Below, piece after piece: positions 5,563 through 9,253 of a DNA stretch of 9,253 bases (the stretch's first letter is position 1; the number at the start of each line of letters is the position of its first letter). The stretch comes from Planctomycetota bacterium. Lineage in GTDB: Bacteria > Planctomycetota > UBA1135 > UBA2386. Both the position numbers and the translations under genes were made by a program. The DNA is taken from the NCBI GenBank assembly GCA_003235605.1, contig QJVU01000653.1:1-9253 (forward strand). The letters are read 5' to 3'. The notes below the pieces were generated by a model, which had not been told where the DNA came from, made no database searches, and saw only the letters and a program-made list of their open reading frames with translations.

Positions 5563-8031
5563 CTAGGCGGTCGCCTGGCGGTTCTGGTCGCGGCGTCTTT
5601 GCCTGCGGGCGCCCTTCCGGCCACTCGCTCCATGGCGGCGACGACCGAACACTTCCTCGAACACCTCCTGGAACTGCTCCACGTAGGTGAAACGCAGTCC
5701 CCTCACCAGGTCCTTCTTGAGCTCCTCCACGTCCCGCCGGTTCTCCGCCGGCAGCACCACGCGCCTGATGCCCAGGCGGTGCGCACCGAGTACCTTCTCC
5801 CGCACCCCTCCGATCGGCAGCACCTCGCCGACCAGGGTCAGTTCTCCGGTCATGGCGAGGTCCTGGGGCGCCATCCTGCCGGTGAGCACCGACACGAGGC
5901 CACAGGCGATGGCAATGCCGGCAGACGGTCCGTCCTTCGGAATGGCGCCGGCAGGAAAGTGCACGTGGTAGTCCTGCCGGTCGATGTCCTCCAGCTTGAG
6001 CCCCAGCTGGCCGGCCCGGCTTCGCAGGAAGCTCAGGGCAATGCGACAGGACTCGGACATGACGTCTCCGAGACTGCCGGTGAGAGTGAGCCGCCCCTTG
6101 CCCGCGGTCTTCGCCACCTCGATGTAGAGCACATCGCCTCCGTGTGGGGTCCACACCAACCCCTGGACCACGCCCGGCACCCGCACGCGGCGCTCGCCCT
6201 CCTCCGTGTAGCGTGGCTGACCGAGGTACTTCTCCACCTCCTGAAGCTTGATCCTGCCGATGGGTTTGCGGCGGCTGGCCACGAGCCTGGCCGCTTTGCG
6301 GCACAAGCGGATGATCTCCCGCTCCATGTTGCGGACGCCGGCTTCCCGGGTGTATTCGAGGACGATCCTGCGCAGCACCGGGGCAGTAACAGTCAGCTGC
6401 GACTTTTGCAGGCCATGGCGCTCGAGCTGCTTCGGTACCAGGTGGCGCAGGGCGATCTGCACTTTCTCGGCCAGCAGGTACCCGGGGAGCTCGATCGCCT
6501 CCATGCGGTCCCGCAGGGCATCGGGAATCTGCGGCAGGGCATTGGCAGTGGCGAGGAACATCACCCTGGACAGGTCGAAGGGAACATCCAGGTAGTGGTC
6601 GAGGAAGTCGGTGTTCTGCTCGGGATCCAGCACCTCGAGGAGTGCTGAAGAGGGATCGCCGCGAAAGTCAGCTCCGAGCTTGTCGATCTCGTCCAGCATG
6701 ATCACCGGGTTGTTGGAGCCGCAGGCCTTGAGCCCCTGCAGGATCCGTCCTGGCATGGCGCCGATGTAGGTGCGCCGGTGGCCCTTGATCTCCGCCTCGT
6801 CCCGCATCCCCCCGAGGGAGAACCGCCAGAACTCCCGACCCATGGCCCGGGCGATGCTGCGTCCGAGACTGGTCTTGCCGACGCCCGGAGGACCGGCAAA
6901 GCAGAGGATCGAGCCCCGATGGGCCGGCTTGATCTTGCGCACGGCCAGGAACTCCAGGATGCGGTCCTTCACCTCCTCGAGGCCGTAGTGGTCCTCGTCC
7001 AGGACCCTGGCCGCTTCCGCCAGGTTGGTGCTGTCCCTGGTAGACCGGGACCAAGGCACCGAGGTCAGCCAGTCCAGGTAGTTGCGAACCAGGCTGTACT
7101 CGGCGGATTCGACCGGGGTGGTCTTGAGCCGGGTCAGCTCTTCCTCCGCACGTTCCTTGGCCATCTCGGGCATGCCCGCTGCCGCGATGGCTTCCTCGAT
7201 GCGCTGGATCTCCTCCAGCCGCGCGTCCTTCTCCTCACCGAGCTCGCGGCGGATGATCTTGAGTTGCTCGCGGAGGAAGTACTCCTTCTGTGCCCGTTCC
7301 GCCTTCTGCCGGATCTCGTTCTGGATGCGGTTGCCGAGCTCAGCCAACTCCAGCTCGGTGAGCACCAGCTTGAGGGCGATCTCCATGCGCCGGTTCACGT
7401 CCACAGCCTCGAGGAGCTTCTGCCGGTCCGCGGTCTCCTTGAGGAAGTAGCTGCCGGTGAAGTCCGCAAGCTGCTCCGGCTGTTCGATGTTGAGGACGGC
7501 GGTTCCCGCCTCCTCGGGGTAGCCCTCCGAGACTTCGAGCACCTTGCGTAGTGCTTCCTGCAGCTTGCGGAACAACGCCTTGCCGCGCTTGCCACTTGCC
7601 GGTATCTCAACGAGCACCTCCGTGCGCGCCACCAGGAATGGCTTCTTACTCCGGAGGAACTTCACGACCTTCGCGCGCTGCAGCCCCTGGGTCATCGCCG
7701 TCGAGTTGCCGTCGGGGAGCTTCAGCGTCTTCAGCACCCGGGCGATGACGCCGACCTGGTAGAAATCCTGGGGCTCCGGCTCATCGAGCTCGTCGTCCTT
7801 CTGGGTCAGCATCAGGACGTAGCCGTTCTGGGCCTCGGCCTGGGCGACGATGTCCCGGGCCCGCGGACTGTCCAACAGGATCGGCATCATCAGGTTGGGG
7901 AACGGTACCGCGCGCCGCATGGGCAGCACGAACAGGGTGTTGGGCAGCTCCTGCTGGACGACGAGCGCCCCAGGCTCCGACCCCTGTATGGTGATTCCCC
8001 CCGCGGGCTGTTGGTCGTGCTCTTTGGCCAT
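5563..8031 (-). CDS. lon: ATP-dependent Lon protease
   Basis: An 822-residue Lon protease, which unfolds damaged and regulatory proteins in the cytoplasm with its AAA+ domain and degrades them in a fused Ser-Lys protease domain. Order: a LON substrate-binding domain (about 32-230, starting LFVLPMRRAVPFPN), a coiled-coil stretch (about 235-300), an AAA+ domain with Walker A GPPGVGKT (380-387) and Walker B VIMLDEID (443-450), and a protease domain with PKDGPSAG (catalytic S703) and REKVLGA (K746). The 43-residue Ser-Lys spacing equals that of E. coli Lon (S679/K722). Length is within the usual 780-820 range plus an Arg-rich tail. The ATG at 8031 has no good Shine-Dalgarno, but the lhgO stop is 13 bases upstream, so reinitiation by coupled ribosomes is plausible. 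No heat-shock promoter could be identified; any would lie inside lhgO. The protein looks intact and active. Confidence 0.97.
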   Translation of the reverse strand: MAKEHDQQPAGGITIQGSEPGALVVQQELPNTLFVLPMRRAVPFPNLMMPILLDSPRARDIVAQAEAQNGYVLMLTQKDDELDEPEPQDFYQVGVIARVLKTLKLPDGNSTAMTQGLQRAKVVKFLRSKKPFLVARTEVLVEIPASGKRGKALFRKLQEALRKVLEVSEGYPEEAGTAVLNIEQPEQLADFTGSYFLKETADRQKLLEAVDVNRRMEIALKLVLTELELAELGNRIQNEIRQKAERAQKEYFLREQLKIIRRELGEEKDARLEEIQRIEEAIAAAGMPEMAKERAEEELTRLKTTPVESAEYSLVRNYLDWLTSVPWSRSTRDSTNLAEAARVLDEDHYGLEEVKDRILEFLAVRKIKPAHRGSILCFAGPPGVGKTSLGRSIARAMGREFWRFSLGGMRDEAEIKGHRRTYIGAMPGRILQGLKACGSNNPVIMLDEIDKLGADFRGDPSSALLEVLDPEQNTDFLDHYLDVPFDLSRVMFLATANALPQIPDALRDRMEAIELPGYLLAEKVQIALRHLVPKQLERHGLQKSQLTVTAPVLRRIVLEYTREAGVRNMEREIIRLCRKAARLVASRRKPIGRIKLQEVEKYLGQPRYTEEGERRVRVPGVVQGLVWTPHGGDVLYIEVAKTAGKGRLTLTGSLGDVMSESCRIALSFLRSRAGQLGLKLEDIDRQDYHVHFPAGAIPKDGPSAGIAIACGLVSVLTGRMAPQDLAMTGELTLVGEVLPIGGVREKVLGAHRLGIRRVVLPAENRRDVEELKKDLVRGLRFTYVEQFQEVFEEVFGRRRHGASGRKGARRQRRRDQNRQATA
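5566..5643 (-). other. lon: Arg-rich C-terminal extension of Lon
   Basis: After the usual Lon end (FEEVFG, residue 796) come 26 further residues with eleven Arg/Lys in clusters (RRR at 797-799, RK at 805-806, RR at 809-810, RRR at 812-814, R818). E. coli Lon has no comparable tail. It is probably disordered and could bind nucleic acid or polyphosphate; that is inference. Confidence 0.65.
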
Positions 8032-8044
8032 GGGGAGCGCCGGA

Positions 8045-9253
8045 TTATTCCCCGCCCGGGGTCAGGGATCCAGGACGCTGCTGGAGCAACGTCTCGGCGA
8101 GGGTCGCGGCAATGGCGAATGCCGCGGTGGCAGCGGGTGATGGCGCATTCAGGACGTGCAGGAAACTCTGGCCGCGCTCGAACAGGAAATCGTCAACCAG
8201 GGCACCATCTCGTGCGACCGCCTGGGCGCGCACGCCGGCCGTGCCGGGCTCGAGGTGTCGAGGGCTGACCTCGGGCACCAACCGCTGAACCGCCTTGACG
8301 AAGACGCGCCTGCTGAGGGACCGAAGCACCTCCACGGCGCCGGCTCGCCAGTGGCGGCGGACCAGCCTCCAGAATCCGGGCCAGCGCAGGGTACCGAGCA
8401 TGTCGGGAAGGCTCATGGCCGCGGCGCGATACCCCTCCCTGGACAGCGCCAGGACGGCATTGGGACCGACATCCACATCCCCACTGACCTGCCGGGTGAG
8501 GTGTACTCCCAGGAACGGCAACCTCGGGTCCGGTACCGGGTAGATCAGGTGCTGGCACAGCTCCCGCGCTGGTTGGCGAAGCCGGTAGTACTCGCCGCGG
8601 AAGGGAATCACCCGGATCCACGGGCGGTGGCCCGCCAGCATGGCCAGACGGTCGGCGTGGAGGCCCGCGCAGTTGATGCCCAAGCGCGCGGTGAAGTCTC
8701 CGGCGGTGGTCTCGGCCACGACCTCGTGAGCTCCGTCCCGCAGTCCCACGACCCGGGCCCTCAGGAACACCGTTCCTCCAGAGGCCTCCACCAGGCGGTG
8801 AAGCGTGCTCACGACTGCCCGGTAGTCCACGACACCTGTGTCAGGCACATGGATGGCGCCGACGCCGCGGGCGTGGGGCTCCAGGTCGAGGAGCCGGTCG
8901 GGTCCGACGCGTTCGCAACGCACTCCGTTGGCTCTACCACGCGCCAGCAGCGCATCCAGCCGCGGCACCTCGTCCTTGGTCACGGCAACGATCACCTTGC
9001 CGCAGGTCCGGTGGCGAACACCGTGCTCCCGGCAGAACGCCTCCATCGCCTGCCGGCCGGCGGTGCAGGTTCTGGCCTTGAGGTAACCGGGGCGGTAGTA
9101 GATCCCCGAGTGCAGCACGCCGGAGTTGCTACCCGACTGGTGCCGGCCGGGGGCCGCTTCCTTCTCGAGGACAGTGACCCTGATGCCCGGGTGGCGGCGC
9201 TGCAGCTGCCACGCGGTGGCGAGACCCAGGATGCCTCCCCCCACGACAAGTAC
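8045..9253 (-). CDS. lhgO: L-2-hydroxyglutarate dehydrogenase (FAD, 5' end outside window)
   Basis: A flavoprotein that oxidises L-2-hydroxyglutarate to 2-oxoglutarate and passes electrons to membrane quinone. The frame is open to the right edge. The GTG at 9244 would cut the first Rossmann strand, since VLVVGGGILGLATA runs through it, so the true start lies a few codons outside. Visible features are the dinucleotide-binding GGGILG, the acidic end of the second strand (VTVLEKE), the family signature HQSGSNSGVLHSGIYYRPG, CGKVIVA, PFRGEYYRL, YPVPDPRLPFLGVHLTR, VGPNAVLALSREGY, GVRAQAV and NAPSPAATAA. These agree closely, block by block, with E. coli LhgO (YgaF) as I remember it, and the length (402 residues in the window, E. 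coli about 422) fits. It has none of the csiD/gab neighbours seen in E. coli; its neighbour is lon, 13 bases downstream. A metabolite-repair role, clearing promiscuously formed L-2-hydroxyglutarate, would suit this stand-alone setting. Confidence 0.93.
   Translation of the reverse strand, partial: VLVVGGGILGLATAWQLQRRHPGIRVTVLEKEAAPGRHQSGSNSGVLHSGIYYRPGYLKARTCTAGRQAMEAFCREHGVRHRTCGKVIVAVTKDEVPRLDALLARGRANGVRCERVGPDRLLDLEPHARGVGAIHVPDTGVVDYRAVVSTLHRLVEASGGTVFLRARVVGLRDGAHEVVAETTAGDFTARLGINCAGLHADRLAMLAGHRPWIRVIPFRGEYYRLRQPARELCQHLIYPVPDPRLPFLGVHLTRQVSGDVDVGPNAVLALSREGYRAAAMSLPDMLGTLRWPGFWRLVRRHWRAGAVEVLRSLSRRVFVKAVQRLVPEVSPRHLEPGTAGVRAQAVARDGALVDDFLFERGQSFLHVLNAPSPAATAAFAIAATLAETLLQQRPGSLTPGGE

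Noticed and set aside
3600..5690. A 696-codon open frame on the + strand opposite the lipoprotein gene
   Set aside because: It has a low-complexity Val/Gly/Asp/His-rich composition with no domain, and is the antisense shadow expected in GC-rich DNA. The - strand frame has a lipobox, RBS and repeats.
5380..6648. A 422-codon + strand frame across the lipoprotein start and lon
   Set aside because: Antisense to well-supported lon; composition is typical of a shadow frame and no motif is visible.

Overview
The window is dense, high-GC bacterial chromosome with seven protein genes and no gene-free stretch over 300 bases. A Kdo-kinase-like protein, an ADP-heptose-type glycosyltransferase and an LPAC lipoprotein point to a Gram-negative cell with an LPS-type outer membrane. 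GC-rich codon use, a large TPR signalling protein and a bacterial Tsr3-like protein would fit Planctomycetota, Myxococcota or a related lineage. The phylum cannot be fixed from this sequence alone.

Left part (1-3595): the 3' end of a TPR-rich protein enters from the left edge on the + strand. It converges on a Kdo/LPS-kinase-like gene on the - strand, and the two stop codons share the bases CTAG. Divergent from the kinase gene, with at most 11 bases between the outermost starts, is a GT9 heptosyltransferase-like gene. It overlaps by ATGA a small gene whose product looks like a bacterial relative of Tsr3, the archaeal/eukaryotic rRNA aminocarboxypropyl transferase. Kinase and glycosyltransferase both suit LPS inner-core assembly. 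The Tsr3-like gene is an unexpected partner, translationally coupled to the glycosyltransferase.

Right part (3633-9253, all - strand): transcription runs from the right edge leftwards through lhgO (L-2-hydroxyglutarate dehydrogenase, N-terminus just outside the window), lon (ATP-dependent protease with complete catalytic residues and an Arg-rich tail) and, after a 91-base gap, a lipoprotein with an Ig/cadherin-like domain followed by about ten propeller-like repeats. The lipoprotein has a clear Shine-Dalgarno overlapped by a small inverted repeat. lhgO and lon are 13 bases apart and probably co-transcribed.

I see no mobile element, CRISPR array, tRNA or rRNA. The most unusual items are the bacterial Tsr3-like protein coupled to an LPS glycosyltransferase, and the ten-repeat lipoprotein. 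I found no convincing multi-gene novel system.
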